Below are positions 1 through 9,474 of a stretch of 64,000 nt of DNA, piece after piece. Within the stretch, counting starts at the first letter, position 1. Each line of letters opens with the position of its first letter. The notes beneath the pieces were generated by a model that ran no database searches, was not told the DNA's origin, and worked only from the letters and a program-made list of their open reading frames with translations. Origin of the DNA: CBDCPI01 sp965220245 (GTDB lineage: Bacteria > Chloroflexota > Dehalococcoidia > Lucifugimonadales > UBA3495); contig CBDCPI010000008.1 of the NCBI GenBank assembly GCA_965220245.1, positions 434,001 to 498,000 on the forward strand, in the 5' to 3' direction. The position numbers were made by a program, and so were the translations under genes.

Positions 1-104
1 GTCCTCCACTCCTGGGCCTGAATACCGGACAGATACGTATACAGTCTCTGATACTTGCCCCGGATTACCATCTCCCGGTACTTTTGGTCTCTATCTATAG
101 CCAT
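1..104 (-). CDS. N-terminus of a small hypothetical protein, cut by the window edge
   Basis: An open frame starts with ATG at 104 and runs leftwards out of the window, giving 34 visible residues. The stretch GKYQRLYTYLSGIQAQEWR resembles the start of small DUF7662-type proteins (a KY.PLY.YL...EWR pattern), recalled from family knowledge and not checked. It lies downstream of the broken hsdM in the same direction. Function unknown. Confidence 0.35.
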   Translation of the reverse strand, partial: MAIDRDQKYREMVIRGKYQRLYTYLSGIQAQEWR

Positions 105-228
105 ACTGGGGCCTCGTGTTCGAAAAGTGATCGCTAAGTACTGATGTAGTTAGTTAGTGTACATTGCGCAAGCATAGGGACCCGTCGATTAAACAGCCAA
201 GGCAGGTGAAACGAAAATGGCGGCCAGC

Positions 229-338
229 CCCCAACCGTCACTCCCGCTTTCGCGGGAGTCCAGGACCTTACCCGCCAGTGGCGGCCCTTGTGCCTGGAAT
301 TTCTGGATTCCCGCCTGCGCGGGAATGACGGGTTGGGT
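229..338. repeat. Imperfect inverted repeat built from two REP-like palindromes
   Basis: Two GC-rich palindromes, TCCCGCTTTCGCGGGA (left) and TCCCGCCTGCGCGGGA (right), lie in inverted orientation about 60 bases apart and are flanked by matching CCGTCA / TGACGG. The same right-hand motif recurs at about 20313-20340. It fills the gap between hsdM and the upstream partial gene. No gene is supported here. Confidence 0.7.
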
Positions 339-370
339 ATTTTCATGGCAATCATAACGGCGGTCCTCGA

Positions 371-1866
371 CTATAAACTGTCCGCCATCGCCTCCTCCGG
401 CGCCAAGTCCCCGGCGATTTCTTCCAGTTGTTCCAGGGCGGCGCGGAGGTCTTCCAGGATTTCCTCGGCTATCCGGTCCGGGGGCGGCAGGGTGGCCGAG
501 TCTTCCATGCTTTCGTCGCGCAGCCAGAAGATGTCCAGGTTGGCCTTGTCCCGCTGCATCAGGCCGTCGTAGCTGAAGCGGTGGAACCGCTCCGTTTCCT
601 CGCGTTGCGACCGGTTGTCCGGGTTGTAACACGCAACGAAATCGTCCAGGTGGGTGCGGGTCAGCGGGTTGGTCTTTAGCGTGAAGTGCTGGTTGGTCCG
701 CAGGTCGTAAATCCACAAGTCCCGGGTCCAAGGAGTCTCGCTGGCTTACGGTCGAAGAACAGCACGTTGGCCTTGACTCCTTGGGCATAGAACACGCCGG
801 TGGGCAGCCGCAACAGGGTGTGAACGTCGCACTCGGCCAACAGCTTGCGCCGCACCGTCTCCCCGGCCCCGCCCTCGAACAGCACGTTGTCCGGCACCAC
901 GATGGCCGCCCTCCCGTGAATCTTCAGCAGGGTCCGCACGTGCTGTAGGAAGTTGAGCTGCTTGTTGCTGGTGGCAGCATAGAAATCGGGGCGTTCCACC
1001 ACCAAGCTTTCCTTCTCCGATTCGCCCTCGGTGTTGACAAAGGTGAGGCTGGACTTGCGTCCGAAGGGCGGATTGGTCAGCACCAGGTCGAAGTTGACCC
1101 CGGGATGGGTGCGCAGGCTGTCGTCAACGATGATGTTGGTCTCGTGGCCGCCGATGCCGTGAAGGTACAGGTTCATCACCCCCAGCCGGGCCGCGCTGTC
1201 CACAATCTCCCAACCGCAAAGGGCTTGGTCCCGCAGGTAGGCCAACTGGTCTTGGTTCATGTTCCGGTGGTGGTTGACGATGTAATCATGGGCCGCCAGC
1301 AGGAACCCGCCGGTGCCGCAGGCCGGATCGCAGATGGTCATATCCGGCGCCGGGCGCATGACGTCAACGATGGCCTGAATCAGCGGGCGGGGCGTGAAGT
1401 ACTGTCCGGCGCCGGTCTTCACGTCCTGAGCGTTGCGCTCCAGCAGGGACTCATAGGCCTCTCCCTTCACGTCGGCGCTGAGGGCCAGCCAGTTCTCGCT
1501 GTCAATCAGGTCCTTGATGAGCCGGGTCAGCATGGCCGGTTCCTGTATTTTGTTCTGGGCCTTGCTGAAGATGACCCCCATGGCGCCGGGCTGGCGGCCC
1601 AACTCGCGGAGAGTGTCCCGGTAGTGGGACTCCAGCGCGTCGCCGTCTTGGGCCAACAGGCTGGGCCAGTCGCAGCCCTGGGGGATGGGCGGCGGCCGGT
1701 AGGCGGGCAGTTGGCTGACCTGGTACATCATCTTCAACTCGTCCATCATTTTGAGGAAGATGAGGTAGGTCAGTTGCTCCAAGTAATCGCCGTAGGAGAG
1801 GCCGGCGTCCCGCAGCACGTTGCAGTAGTTCCAAAGTTTCTGCCCAACGGTGGAAGAAGTGGTCAT
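371..1866 (-). pseudogene. hsdM: Type I restriction-modification DNA methyltransferase subunit, frameshifted
   Basis: This is the modification (M) subunit of a type I restriction system, an adenine-N6 methyltransferase that works with HsdS. The N-terminal helical domain is followed by the AdoMet motif DPACGTGGFL (residues 180-189) and the catalytic NPPF motif (265-268). The first frame runs from 1866 to about 745. The conserved C-terminal part (WIYDLRTNQHFTLK through LDIFWLRDES) continues in another frame to 371. The break sits at about 738-742. The expected family sequence KPASETPW would need four more bases, consistent with loss of one unit of a tandem GCGA. The start has a good ribosome site (AAAGGAACGTC-ATG). 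No hsdR is visible. Inactive unless the frame is restored. Confidence 0.9.
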
Positions 1867-1879
1867 GACGTTCCTTTAA

Positions 1880-1913
1880 GCCCTCACCCCGGCCCTCTCC
1901 CTCCGGGAGAGGG
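1880..1913. repeat. CCCTCACCCC/CTCTCCC-GGGAGAG hairpin repeat, copy 1
   Basis: The element contains CCCTCTCCC, a 3-base loop and GGGAGAGGG (1893-1913), preceded by CCCTCACCCC. The same family recurs at 3795-3832, and a third copy is split by the IS (2346-2372 joined to 3708-3727). It is a short dispersed intergenic repeat separating hsdM from the DUF559 gene. Confidence 0.7.
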
Positions 1914-1930
1914 AGTTAGTGTAGGGAGTC

Positions 1931-2326
1931 TCAATCGATCGGCGGCTGGTCTTTCTGTCCCCTCTGTTTGGAAGTGAGGGCCTCTAGAATTCGAGCGAGG
2001 ACACCTTCCAGGTCTTGCGTAACCTCGTCGTTCCTGAAGACCAGCAGCCTTACTCCCATTTGGTCTATTGTTTCCCGCCGCACCGCGTCATATTCTCGTT
2101 GGCCTGCTTGGTCGTGGACATCCCCCTCAAGCTCCACCGCCAAGCCCGCCTCATGGCAATAGAAGTCGGGGATGTAGCGGCCCAGCGGATGCTGACGACG
2201 AAATTTAGAGTTGCCCAGCCTTCTGTTCCTCAGACAGGTCCACAGCGCCTCCTCATGCGAAGTCTGCCTTCGACGAAGTTGGCGCGCCAGCCGCACTATA
2301 TAGCTTGGAGTATCGGACCTTTGCAT
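1931..2326 (-). CDS. DUF559-family (Vsr-like) endonuclease-domain protein
   Basis: The product is 131 residues and matches DUF559 proteins, small nuclease-fold proteins related to very-short-patch repair endonucleases. Visible hallmarks are the FRRQHPLGRYIPDFYC segment followed by a short strand with LAVELEGDVHD, which holds the conserved acidic residue and His. I chose ATG 2326 because it follows a strong ribosome site (GGAAGGTGAT-ATG). The longer frame to 2425 would read through the dispersed repeat and the IS end. Such genes often sit beside type I restriction genes, as here. The cellular role of the family is not firmly established. Confidence 0.8.
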   Translation of the reverse strand: MQRSDTPSYIVRLARQLRRRQTSHEEALWTCLRNRRLGNSKFRRQHPLGRYIPDFYCHEAGLAVELEGDVHDQAGQREYDAVRRETIDQMGVRLLVFRNDEVTQDLEGVLARILEALTSKQRGQKDQPPID

Positions 2327-2372
2327 ATCACCTTCCCACGGTGAGGCCCTCACCCCGACTCTCTCCCAGGGG

Positions 2373-3707
2373 GCTGACAAGGGTAGGCAAAGTATGAAAT
2401 AGGCATAAGAACTTGGAAAGCGCACAGCTTTCTGGCATCTTTTTGGTGAGAATCAGAAAGGCTGCCAGAGGTTCGCCATGCGCTTCCCAACCGAATACTA
2501 CCAGATGAAGCAGACCATACAATACTACATGCCGCATCTCAGAGGGTCTCAGTTGAAGGGACTGGTCCTGTGGGTGTACGGCATCATAATGGCCCAGAGC
2601 GGCTGCCAGAACGCGGTCGCCGCTGAGCTTTCGTTCATAGGCAACTTTAACAGCATACGGCAGTATCTCCGGGAGTGGCTGTACAATGGGCAGGACCGCG
2701 CCAACCCGTGCGGAGTGCAGTTGGATGTCAGACTGTGCTTCGTTCCACTGCTGCGATGGATTCTCAATTGGTGGAAGTCTGACAGATTGGTGCTTGCCAT
2801 AGACCCGACGATGAAGGGCGACCGGATAAACGCCATTGCGATAAGCGTGGTCTATCGCAGTTGCGCTATTCCGGTGGCCTGGCACATCCTGCCCGCCAAC
2901 AAACCCGGGCAGTGGATAGCGCCGGCGGTGAGTCTGCTGAAGTTGCTGTCCGAAGCGGTGCCGCCGGACATGAGCGTGCTGGTGATGACTGACCGCGGTT
3001 TGAGGAGTCCGCGGCTGTGGGAGCAGATACGCTCTGTGGGGTGGCATCCTTACATGCGGCAATCGGTCAACACCGTGTTCTGCCCTGACGGAGGAACCCG
3101 CCTGCCGGCGCGAGCGTTGGTGCCGGGGCCGGGGCACGCATATGTTGGGTCCGGGACGGCTTTCAGGGACAGCAGCAAGCGCCGCCGCGGGACGGTGATT
3201 GTGGTCTGGGACCAGGGCCAAGACGAGCCGTGGGTGGTGATGACCGACCTGCCGCCCGGCGAAGCAGGGGTGTGCTGGTACATGCTCCGGTTCTGGATAG
3301 AACTGGGCTTCAGAGCACTCAAGAGCTTGGGGTGGCAGTGGCAGAACACTCGCAGGACCGATCCCGAACGGGTGGCGAGGCACTGGCTTGCGTTGTCGGT
3401 GGCGACGTTCTGGACGCTGGCGTATGGGACCAGGGTAGAAGACGCCAATGAGCTTGGCATAGCGCCCGGCCATCTCAGAGCACCGCCGAAGGCTCTGGCG
3501 TCCACTCACCGCAGCGCTTGGAGCGCTCCCAAACGGACTATCAGTGTACTGCGGCAGGGCATCATCTGGCTGAGACGGCTGCTGCCCAAGGGCAGACTTT
3601 GGCGCAGGGTCTGGCTGCTTCCTGAACCGTGGCCGGAACCGTCGCCCGATATGAAGCTCATCTACCATGCAGAAACCTGAAACAATCAAATGCCTACCCT
3701 TGTCAGC
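2373..3707 (+). mobile_element. IS4-like insertion sequence with 9-bp target duplication
   Basis: The 1335-bp element is bounded by the terminal inverted repeat GCTGACAAGGGTAGGCA (2373-2389 and, inverted, 3691-3707) and flanked by the direct repeat TCCCAGGGG (2364-2372 and 3708-3716). Removing it and one duplication rebuilds a CCCTCACCCC...CTCTCCC hairpin repeat, so it inserted into that repeat. One transposase gene occupies almost the full length. The element appears intact and recent. Confidence 0.92.
2478..3680 (+). CDS. DDE transposase of the 2373-3707 insertion sequence (IS4-like)
   Basis: This 400-residue protein is the only gene of the IS and would cut and rejoin its ends. DDE-type landmarks are visible: Asp in LAIDPTMKGD, Asp in VLVMTDRGL, and Glu in FWIELGFRALKS with the following basic helix. 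The length and the 9-bp target duplication fit the IS4 superfamily; exact family assignment needs a profile search. The C-terminus ends 27 bases before the right terminal repeat. No frameshift is visible. Confidence 0.85.
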   Translation: MRFPTEYYQMKQTIQYYMPHLRGSQLKGLVLWVYGIIMAQSGCQNAVAAELSFIGNFNSIRQYLREWLYNGQDRANPCGVQLDVRLCFVPLLRWILNWWKSDRLVLAIDPTMKGDRINAIAISVVYRSCAIPVAWHILPANKPGQWIAPAVSLLKLLSEAVPPDMSVLVMTDRGLRSPRLWEQIRSVGWHPYMRQSVNTVFCPDGGTRLPARALVPGPGHAYVGSGTAFRDSSKRRRGTVIVVWDQGQDEPWVVMTDLPPGEAGVCWYMLRFWIELGFRALKSLGWQWQNTRRTDPERVARHWLALSVATFWTLAYGTRVEDANELGIAPGHLRAPPKALASTHRSAWSAPKRTISVLRQGIIWLRRLLPKGRLWRRVWLLPEPWPEPSPDMKLIYHAET

Positions 3708-3787
3708 TCCCAGGGGGGAGGGGTTGAGCCTAGGAGTTTTTGCTTTTTCTTTAGACGGCAGGAGGTTAGGCATGGGCGGCAACTTGA

Positions 3788-5060
3788 CTAGGCTCCCCTC
3801 TCCCCTTGGGAGAGGGGTTGGGGGTGAGGGCGACCCCTGGGCTTGCGACCCTTGGAAGGAGCGGCCGCCTTTGCCGCTTCCCGCTGGGAGCGGATGCGCT
3901 CCAGCAGCGCCGAGGCCGGCTCGTCGTTGGGGTCCTGGGGGACCAGTTGGCCGGAAAAGGCTTGCTTGAGGATGCTCTGCCGCAGCCGCTCCGCCCGCTT
4001 CAGGCTGGCCGCCACGGTAGCCTCCGCCTGCTGGGTGACCGACAACCGCCGCTCCACCTCGGCCACGATGCGATGCTGTTCGGCGAGAGGCGGGAGGGGA
4101 ATCGGGAACTGCGATAGCACAGACAGGTTTATTGAGGCTAGATTAGTGGTTTGCTTCCCGACACGTGAAAAGAAATCCTGCCCAAATGAATTTCCCCACC
4201 AAGAGACTATTTCCGGTATTACGCTTCCCATTAACAACCGCGAGCGGAATACGTGGTTTTGATGGATACATTCATCTATTTCACCTTTCCAAATCCATCC
4301 GCGACCAAGTTTGTCCCTGTCGCCACCCTCCGTAAACAGAACGTCCCCGGGAATCAATCGAAGTTGGTCAATAGTATCTTGTGTGGTTTCAATCGTACTA
4401 ATCTGGTCCAAATCAAGATAGCCTCGCTGCACATTCGCAACTCTCAAATACGGGATTTCCTTGAGCGTTTGCCCGTTCCGATGACGCTGCCCTTTGGTTA
4501 CGCCACCCTTCAACTCCGATATTTGAGACAGCGTCGCCCACACCCACCCCTCCGGCAGTTCCGGCAGGTCTGACGTATCCGGCGGGGCGGGTTCCTGGTA
4601 CTTGCCCCGGCGCTTTTCCTAGGACTCCCAGCGGGCGCGGCGTTCGGCCAGGATGCGCTCCAAGAGCATATCGGCGGGTTCGTAGTCGCAGCCCTCGGCC
4701 CGGGCCAGCTCCGCCTCGGTGGTGACCAGACTGCCCTCGCAGGCCGCCTTGAGGACGCTGGCCCGGTAGCGTTTCAAGTTGGCTTGCGCCCGCTTCAGCG
4801 CCACAACCGAGGCGTCCAGCCGGGTAAACTGCTTCTCGGTCTCAGCCACGATGCGGTGTTGTTCGGGGAGGGGCGGGAGGGGGAGAGAGATGTTCTCAAC
4901 GTCGGATTTCCGTACAGAGGGGACCGTAGTTGCTCGCGACGAATCTCCCAGCCTGATAGTCCACATGAAATAAAACAGAAACTTGGGGTGCAAAACCCCT
5001 GGAAATGGGTGAAGACCCATTACGTTATTGTCTACTAAACCAATACCAAGGTGGGATGTG
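3788..5060 (-). pseudogene. hsdS: Type I restriction specificity subunit, 5'-truncated with an amber codon
   Basis: HsdS recognises the target sequence for HsdM/HsdR. One reading frame carries the end of the first recognition domain (LVDNNVMGLHPF...KFLFYFMW), the first conserved helix (PLPPLPEQHRIVAETEKQ), then TAG at 4619-4621. It continues in the same frame through ELPEGWVWATLSQI, the second recognition domain and the second helix (PLPPLAEQHRIVAEVERR) to the stop at 3788. The first roughly 130 residues are missing: homology ends about 5060, close to the equally shortened amidase end at 5184. The last residues (PHPQPLSQGERG) come from the dispersed repeat at 3795-3832. Two lesions make it non-functional unless the amber codon is read through. 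Confidence 0.88.
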
Positions 5061-5183
5061 CATTTCGGGGGTTTTGACGAGGATCGAAAGGACTCTACGG
5101 CACCTCATATCACCCTTAGGCCCCAACCTGGTGGGCACCGACAGGGCGTTCTGGCGATATGTACATTTCACCTTGGCTTTAGT
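5061..5183. other. Junction between truncated hsdS and truncated amidase
   Basis: About 120 bases with no supported gene. On the minus strand a short frame reads LVKTPEMHIPPWYWFSRQ-stop, which looks like the tail of some coding sequence but is not recognised. The segment probably marks a deletion or rearrangement breakpoint, because the genes on both sides have lost sequence here. Confidence 0.4.
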
Positions 5184-6647
5184 TTAGGTGGCGTCGTCAA
5201 AATGCCGCCCCACCAGCATCAACCCCACCGGCAGGCCATCGGACTTACCGCAGGGGATACTGATGGCCGGGTGTCCGGTCATGTTGAAAGGGGCGGTATT
5301 GTCCAACATGTCCCAGCCGTGGGCGATTACGCCCTGGGTGCCTAATCCGGGCTCATACCGGTGGGCTTTCATTGGGGTCGACGGCATGGCCAACACGTCG
5401 AACTGCTCCAGCGCTCTATCGTAGTTGGCCCGTAAAACGCGGCGAAGGTTCTGGGCCTTGGCGTACATCCGGCCGTGATACCGTTCGCTCATGTAGCTTC
5501 CCATAAGCAGCACCAGCTTCACCGTCGGCGGCAGGTCGTTGCTCTGGGCCTGCAGGAACCGGCCCAGGGTCTCCACCAAGCCGGGATTGTACAGGCCGGC
5601 CCAGTGGTGGCCCATGCCGTTGCTTTGCAACAGCGCGGCGCCTCCCTCGGCGATCAGCCCCCAGACCACCCCGCCGGCTTCCCGGTGGGAAGGGATCGAG
5701 ACCTCGGCGACGCTGGCGCCCATTTCGGAGAAGATGGCCGTGGCCTTCCGTACCGCGGCGTCAACGTCGGCCTCGGAAACCCGGTGGCCAAACCCTTCGG
5801 TGAGCACGCCAATCCGGAGCCCTGCCGCTCCACCGCTCAAGGCTTCAGTATAGGCTTGCACCGGCACCTCTCCTTGGCGGGGGTCCATCGGGTCTTTACC
5901 GGCGATGACCTCAAGGGTCAGGGCGGCGTCGGCGACGGTCCGGGTCATGGGACCGGCATGGTCGAAGGTGTTGTCGATACCCACGATGCCGGTGTAAGGC
6001 ACCAGACTGTGGGTAGGCTTCAACCCCACGACCCCGCACCAAGAGGCTGGGATGCGAATGGAACCCCCTTGGTCGCCGCCGATGGTGATGTCAATATCGT
6101 CGTAGTACAGGGCCGCCGCCGAACCTCCGGAGGAGCCGCCTGCCAGGTGTTGGTGACTATGGGGGTTAAGGGTGGCTCCTTGAGCGCTGGTGTCCCCGGC
6201 GCCCGAGAAAGCAAAGTTATCCAGATTGAGAGTGGCGACGACTTCCGCTCCGGCATCGAGGAGCCGGGTTACGATGGTTGCGTCGGTGTCGGGCACGTAG
6301 CCTTCCAACACTAACGAGCCGCAGTTCATCGGCATCCCGGCCACATTGATGTTGTTCTTCAACCCGAAGCGCTTCCCCGCCAACTTTCCGGTTGACGCCC
6401 CCGGCAACCGGCAGCGCCGCACGATGGCGTTAAGGGGGTCGTCCTCCCGCGACGGCCGCTGTCCTGGGTCCCGGTCGGGGTACTTCAACTCCTCTTTCGG
6501 CATGGGCATTTGGTCCAAGACCTCATAGGACTCGAACAGACCGGGAATCAAAGCCTGGAAACTTTCTAGCTCCTCTTCGTTTAGCTGGAAATGGTTTTGT
6601 TGGGCCAGCCGTTGCAGGTCCTGGGATGTAGGCAGGCGTATAGCCAT
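5184..6647 (-). CDS. Amidase-signature family hydrolase, C-terminus slightly short
   Basis: This is an amidase-signature enzyme that hydrolyses an amide bond through a Ser-cisSer-Lys triad. Lys97 lies in GLKNNINV, the cis-Ser in AGGSSGGSAA (about 172-173) and the nucleophile Ser196 in GGDQGGSIRIP. The start follows a strong ribosome site (AAGGAGGTTACCCCTT-ATG). The protein ends at LVGRHFDDAT, whereas relatives usually continue 10-20 residues after this motif, so the tail was probably lost in the rearrangement with hsdS. All triad residues remain. It is transcribed after the M20 peptidase with a 55-base gap. The substrate cannot be told; GatA is unlikely because gatB/gatC are absent. Confidence 0.88.
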   Translation of the reverse strand: MAIRLPTSQDLQRLAQQNHFQLNEEELESFQALIPGLFESYEVLDQMPMPKEELKYPDRDPGQRPSREDDPLNAIVRRCRLPGASTGKLAGKRFGLKNNINVAGMPMNCGSLVLEGYVPDTDATIVTRLLDAGAEVVATLNLDNFAFSGAGDTSAQGATLNPHSHQHLAGGSSGGSAAALYYDDIDITIGGDQGGSIRIPASWCGVVGLKPTHSLVPYTGIVGIDNTFDHAGPMTRTVADAALTLEVIAGKDPMDPRQGEVPVQAYTEALSGGAAGLRIGVLTEGFGHRVSEADVDAAVRKATAIFSEMGASVAEVSIPSHREAGGVVWGLIAEGGAALLQSNGMGHHWAGLYNPGLVETLGRFLQAQSNDLPPTVKLVLLMGSYMSERYHGRMYAKAQNLRRVLRANYDRALEQFDVLAMPSTPMKAHRYEPGLGTQGVIAHGWDMLDNTAPFNMTGHPAISIPCGKSDGLPVGLMLVGRHFDDAT

Positions 6648-6702
6648 AAGGGGTAACCTCCTTATTAACCATCTGCGGCGTAGTGGTAATGTCTTCCAAT
6701 GG

Positions 6703-8058
6703 TCATAGGGCCAGGATATCGTAGGCCAAGGCCAACATGATTTTGGTGCCGCTAACCAAGCTAAGGACTCCCACCGACTCGTCGGTGCCGTGCACCCGGT
6801 TTAACATCGGATCGTCATCGGGGTGAGAGCCGTTAAAGCCGTAGGTAATCGTCCCCAAGGGCCTGGTAAACCTGGAGTCGGTGAATCCGGTACTGATCGC
6901 GGGCACCCACTGGATGTCTTGGCGTTGCAGCGCGCGGGCGGTGTTGGCTTGGATACGCTGAGCGAATTCGGTATCGAAGGGTGACGAGTTGGGCACCGCC
7001 ATGTAGTCAATGTCAAACTCCACGCCGGGAATACCCTCCAACACACTGGTGAGTTGCTGCCGAACGTAGTCCTCATCCTGGTGGGGCAGCGTTCTGACGT
7101 CGCAGGTGAGCCGGATGGACTCGGGTACACTGTTGGACTTGATGCCGCCCCGAATCATTGTTGGAGTCAAGGTCATCCGGGAAAGGGCCCGCATTAAAGA
7201 CGCGAAGCGGGGGTTGCCGGGCTCGGTTTCGGCAATGATGTCGTCGATGTTGGCCGCGGAGGGTTTGGCTTCTATGGCGAAGTTGGAGAGATGGTCGAAC
7301 AAGCTGGTGGAGGTGTCCCGCTCGGGCTCGTAACCCTCGATTCGCTGCACCACCTGGGCCAACCGGTAAAGGGCGTTGGTTCCTTGCCACGGTACGGAAG
7401 CGTGGGCGCTGGTCCCCTTTACGTCGATTTCCACTTGAAGCCGCCCTTTCTCCCCTACTCCTAGAATATAGGTCAGCCCACCTGCGGCTTCGATGGGGGT
7501 GCCGCCTCCCTCGTTCACCGCCAAAGGCGCATTCAGCTTGTCCGGGTGGTGCTGGGCCAACCACCCGAAGCCGTAGCGCCCGCCATGCTCCTCGTCGGCG
7601 CCGGAGGCCAAAATCAACCCATCCCGTAGCTCCACGCCGTTTCTCTTCAGGACCCGCATCGCCATTAGCTGGCAGGTCAGCAGTCCCTTGCAGTCCGAGG
7701 AACCCCGGCCGTACACTCGCCCGTCGGCCACCGTGGCGCTGAAGGGAGGAAAGCGCCACTTGTCCTCATCCTCGACGGGCACCACGTCGGTGTGGGACAT
7801 GAACATCAGGCCGTTCTCGCCGGACCGGCCTTCCAAGCGGGCGAGAAGGTTGCCCCGCCCCGGCGCGGCCTCCAATATCTCGGATTCAATCCCGTCCTCG
7901 GCCAGCCACTCCGAGACATACTCGCAGACCAGAGACTCGTCGCCGGTGGGCATGAACCCGGTGTTGACGGTCGGTATTCTGACCAAGGCCTGCTCTAAAG
8001 CCAGGATATCGTCGAGGGCATCATCGGCTTGCGCCAGAAGGGAATCAAGGTCCGGCAT
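6703..8058 (-). CDS. M20-family metallopeptidase (ArgE/DapE/CPG2-like)
   Basis: The 451-residue zinc hydrolase cleaves amide or peptide bonds of small substrates. Metal ligands and catalytic residues are visible: His89 and Asp91 in MSHTDVVP, bridging Asp122 in GRGSSDCKG, catalytic Glu in GADEEHGG (about 156-157), and a late His in RVHGTDES. A dimerisation domain with the usual GTSAHASVP segment lies between. The start has GGAGGTAGCC-ATG. It sits between the MFS gene and the amidase, all on the minus strand, suggesting an uptake-and-hydrolysis operon for an amide compound. The substrate is not identifiable from sequence. Confidence 0.9.
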   Translation of the reverse strand: MPDLDSLLAQADDALDDILALEQALVRIPTVNTGFMPTGDESLVCEYVSEWLAEDGIESEILEAAPGRGNLLARLEGRSGENGLMFMSHTDVVPVEDEDKWRFPPFSATVADGRVYGRGSSDCKGLLTCQLMAMRVLKRNGVELRDGLILASGADEEHGGRYGFGWLAQHHPDKLNAPLAVNEGGGTPIEAAGGLTYILGVGEKGRLQVEIDVKGTSAHASVPWQGTNALYRLAQVVQRIEGYEPERDTSTSLFDHLSNFAIEAKPSAANIDDIIAETEPGNPRFASLMRALSRMTLTPTMIRGGIKSNSVPESIRLTCDVRTLPHQDEDYVRQQLTSVLEGIPGVEFDIDYMAVPNSSPFDTEFAQRIQANTARALQRQDIQWVPAISTGFTDSRFTRPLGTITYGFNGSHPDDDPMLNRVHGTDESVGVLSLVSGTKIMLALAYDILAL

Positions 8059-8081
8059 GGCTACCTCCAGAGATTAAGCTT

Positions 8082-8114
8082 CGTGGATTTTATAACGTGG
8101 ATTTTACAACGTGG
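8082..8114. repeat. Short tandem repeat upstream of the M20 gene
   Basis: CGTGGATTTTATAA, CGTGGATTTTACAA and a partial CGTGG follow each other directly, giving 2.4 copies of a 14-base unit. It lies in the leader of the M20 peptidase gene and could affect its expression; this is speculation. Confidence 0.6.
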
Positions 8115-8154
8115 TGTTCAGCCCGGCGATAAAGATAAGTGAGGGTGCGAGACG

Positions 8155-9474
8155 CTAGTCGCCCGGCGCCGCGGCGGGGGTCCCCCTAGGGGCGCTGGCC
8201 CGGCCGAAGCGTAGCGTGAGGCCCGATACGCACAGGGACAAGGAAGCGAAGCTGATGAGAAGCAGCGAGAGCTTCAGGTCACCGGTAGCCTCTTGCAAAT
8301 AACCGGTAATCAGCGGCCCCAAAGATGTGCCCACCGAGGTGCTCATTATAGTGAAGGCCAAGGCTACCGCGACTTGACGCGGTTGAATCCCCGGAAGCTG
8401 GAAAGGCACCGTTATCAGGATGGGAAAGAAGGCCCAGGCAACCCCGTTGAAGAAGGACAATATCATGAGGGCGGGTATTGAACCCGTTAACAACATACCC
8501 ACGTAGGTCACGCACATCAAGGCACCAAGCACCAGAAGGAACGAGTTTTCCTTGGCCATTGCCGACGCCAGGTAACCTACTCCCAAGCCCAAGATTCCGC
8601 CCACCATGACCCCGAGGGCCAGGATGCCGCCCGCCCACCGCAAAGACAGGTCGTAGGCATCCAGCATCAAGGTTGGGTAGAAGCTAAGAAAAGCGGAAAA
8701 AGAAGTCGTGGCGCCCAAGAAGCCGAAGGCTCCAAGCCACAGGTCCCGGTACTTTAGCGCCCCTTTTAGTACCCCGGCCTCGTCCGAAGCCACTCTGGTC
8801 CGGAATTCCTCGGTGACCCGCTCCTTCCCCAAAAGCAACCAAAGGAGGGTCAACACCCCGAACAGGACGCCAAAAACGCGAAACGTGCCTCTCCAATCGT
8901 CCCCCAGCGCGCTGAGGATAAAGGGAGCAAGCGCCAGTCCTCCACCGACGACCACTCCAAAAAGGACGTTGGAAAACCCGTTAACTATGATTATTTCCCG
9001 GGCGCGAAACCACTGCTGGGTAAGGAAGGCCCGGGCCGGCTGCTGGGCGATAAGAGTGATACCGAAAGCCAAGCGCCCAAGCAGCAAGACGGCGAATGTG
9101 GGCGCCCATCCTTGGATAAACAAGCAGGCGGTCGACAATGCTATGGTGACGGCGGTGAGTTTTTTCGCCCCAAACCGGGAAGTCCACCAACTCAAGGGTA
9201 TGGCTAAGGCAATGTTGCCCCAATGGGAAGCAGAACCCAATAGCCCTTGCTCGCTGGGGGATAGGTCCAAGTCGCGGCTGATTACCGGGAGCAGGATACC
9301 CAGGGTGAACAGCACCATGAATCCGGAAACGCTGCACAGCAGCCATAGGCCAATAACCACCCAGCGATACCTGGTTATCTCTTGGGCTTGGGCGTCCGGC
9401 CTGCCGATGAAGAGGGACACGCCGATAGCTATGGCGCCACCGGCAATAAGGACTATCGATGCATTGGTTCCCAA
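8155..9474 (-). CDS. Major facilitator superfamily transporter
   Basis: The 439-residue inner-membrane protein has about 12 hydrophobic segments and an MFS layout, with a basic loop and SRFGAKK between segments 2 and 3 and two six-helix halves. The frame begins with TTG at 9474, preceded by AAAGGAAGCGCCG; no closer ATG exists, so a TTG start is likely. The start lies just downstream (in gene direction) of the 18-bp repeat array, and the repeat-encoded open frame ends inside this gene. It heads the MFS-M20-amidase group and probably imports the substrate or exports a product. Substrate unknown. Confidence 0.85.
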   Translation of the reverse strand: MGTNASIVLIAGGAIAIGVSLFIGRPDAQAQEITRYRWVVIGLWLLCSVSGFMVLFTLGILLPVISRDLDLSPSEQGLLGSASHWGNIALAIPLSWWTSRFGAKKLTAVTIALSTACLFIQGWAPTFAVLLLGRLAFGITLIAQQPARAFLTQQWFRAREIIIVNGFSNVLFGVVVGGGLALAPFILSALGDDWRGTFRVFGVLFGVLTLLWLLLGKERVTEEFRTRVASDEAGVLKGALKYRDLWLGAFGFLGATTSFSAFLSFYPTLMLDAYDLSLRWAGGILALGVMVGGILGLGVGYLASAMAKENSFLLVLGALMCVTYVGMLLTGSIPALMILSFFNGVAWAFFPILITVPFQLPGIQPRQVAVALAFTIMSTSVGTSLGPLITGYLQEATGDLKLSLLLISFASLSLCVSGLTLRFGRASAPRGTPAAAPGD

